Below, piece by piece: positions 63,670 through 64,000 of a stretch of DNA of 64,000 nucleotides. Position 1 is the stretch's first letter. Each line of letters begins with the position of its first letter. Position numbers and translations under genes: made by a program. The DNA is from Noviherbaspirillum pedocola (GTDB lineage Bacteria; Pseudomonadota; Gammaproteobacteria; Burkholderiales; Burkholderiaceae_D): positions 372,001 to 436,000 of the forward strand of contig NZ_JAEPBG010000002.1 of NCBI RefSeq assembly GCF_016632335.1, given 5' to 3'. A model generated the notes under the pieces. That model did no database searches and had not been told where the DNA came from. It worked only from the letters and a program-made list of their open reading frames with translations.

Positions 63670-64000
63670 ATGTCTTTTCCCAGCTCCACCAGTAATCTGC
63701 CCCCCACATCCACCAACACTCCGCCCTCCACGCCGCATGCGCGCGGCGTCCATCCTTATCCGCACGTCCCGGCAGCCAATCAAGCCCTGCCCAGTGTGAC
63801 TGTTTTCTCTGACGACAGCCGCGGCTTCGGCCTGTTGAACGATGCAAGCCAGGACAAAGATCTCTCGCCAGAGGCATGTTCCCGTGCCATCGAGGCGCTG
63901 AGCGACTGCGTGGAATTGCTGAACCGCTCCAGCCAGCCCGACCTTGCGCAAGACATTGCGCTTTTCACGCGCATCAAGGTGACGCAAGCCGAAATCGAGG
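63670..64000 (+). CDS. Unrecognised gene start, Ser/Thr/Pro-rich N-terminus (cut by window)
   Basis: Open from ATG at 63670 (CGAGGC before it) to the window end, 110 codons. Residues 1-40 are Ser/Thr/Pro-rich and disordered with no Sec signal (SFPSSTSNLPPTSTNTPPS); a helical part follows (SPEACSRAIEALSDCVELLNRS). The head resembles that of the ankyrin protein in composition. Family cannot be told from this piece. Confidence 0.6.
   Translation, partial: MSFPSSTSNLPPTSTNTPPSTPHARGVHPYPHVPAANQALPSVTVFSDDSRGFGLLNDASQDKDLSPEACSRAIEALSDCVELLNRSSQPDLAQDIALFTRIKVTQAEIE

Overview
The window looks like chromosomal DNA of a high-GC betaproteobacterium of the order Burkholderiales, most likely family Oxalobacteraceae (Herbaspirillum/Noviherbaspirillum-like). 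The arguments are: a cysI-DUF934-cysH-cysD-cysN-cobA sulfate operon run by a CysB-type LysR regulator, an intracellular PHB depolymerase with a cysteine nucleophile, a PEP-CTERM/PepA-type protein behind a textbook sigma-54 promoter, and the general codon and GC character. The genus is an inference; no 16S or other marker lies here.

Layout. 1-1.7 kb: an exported HtrA-like protease (cut by the window edge) and a YdcF/ElyC-type protein, then tRNA-Leu(UAA). 1.9-7.7 kb: a partly AT-rich, gene-poor stretch with two acyltransferase-3 membrane proteins, a PAP2-like protein and an RBBP9-type hydrolase; it may be an island next to the tRNA. 7.7-10.4 kb: a CysB/SsuR-type regulator facing a collapsed sulfonate (ssu) locus (ssuE start fragment plus an ssuB with two internal deletions), followed by a degenerate EAL-domain gene. 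10.7-22.8 kb: a minus-strand galacturonate/pectin block (GntR regulator, KdgK, GH28 polygalacturonase lipoprotein, porin, ExuT, UxaB, UxaA, UxaC). Its first gene lies behind two tandem perfect 12-bp palindromes.

23-29.4 kb: small membrane proteins, a hydrolase, a PepA-like PEP-CTERM protein and an 891-residue ankyrin-repeat protein. 29.7-33.1 kb: a four-gene acyl-CoA operon (two acyl-CoA dehydrogenase subunits, two MaoC hydratases). 33.2-39.6 kb: a glutathione transferase, a single-chain biotin-dependent acyl-CoA carboxylase, and a divergent acetolactate-synthase-like ThDP enzyme. 39.6-42 kb: a lower-GC accessory patch with an unrecognised 608-residue helical protein and a small antitoxin-like ORF.

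42.2-50 kb: the assimilatory sulfate operon (TauE-like exporter, CysI, DUF934, CysH of APS-reductase type, CysD, CysN, CobA) with cysB divergent. CobA makes the siroheme precursor needed by CysI. 50.1-51.3 kb: a periplasmic amino-acid-type binding protein. 51.39-52.14 kb: a striking gene-free element of about 750 bp made of two long imperfect inverted arms, ended on both sides by GCCGTT/AACGGC hexamer repeats, around a structured core of 156 nt. 52.2-64 kb: an esterase, two small proteins, SurE, a VTT-family protein, a giant RTX/cadherin adhesin, a tyrosinase-fold protein missing most of its copper ligands, PhaZ, a HugZ-like protein and a truncated unknown gene.

The most unusual items are the hexamer-capped inverted element, the ligand-less tyrosinase homologue, the decayed ssu operon with its surviving regulator, the sigma-54 site in front of pepA, and the low-GC 608-residue orphan.
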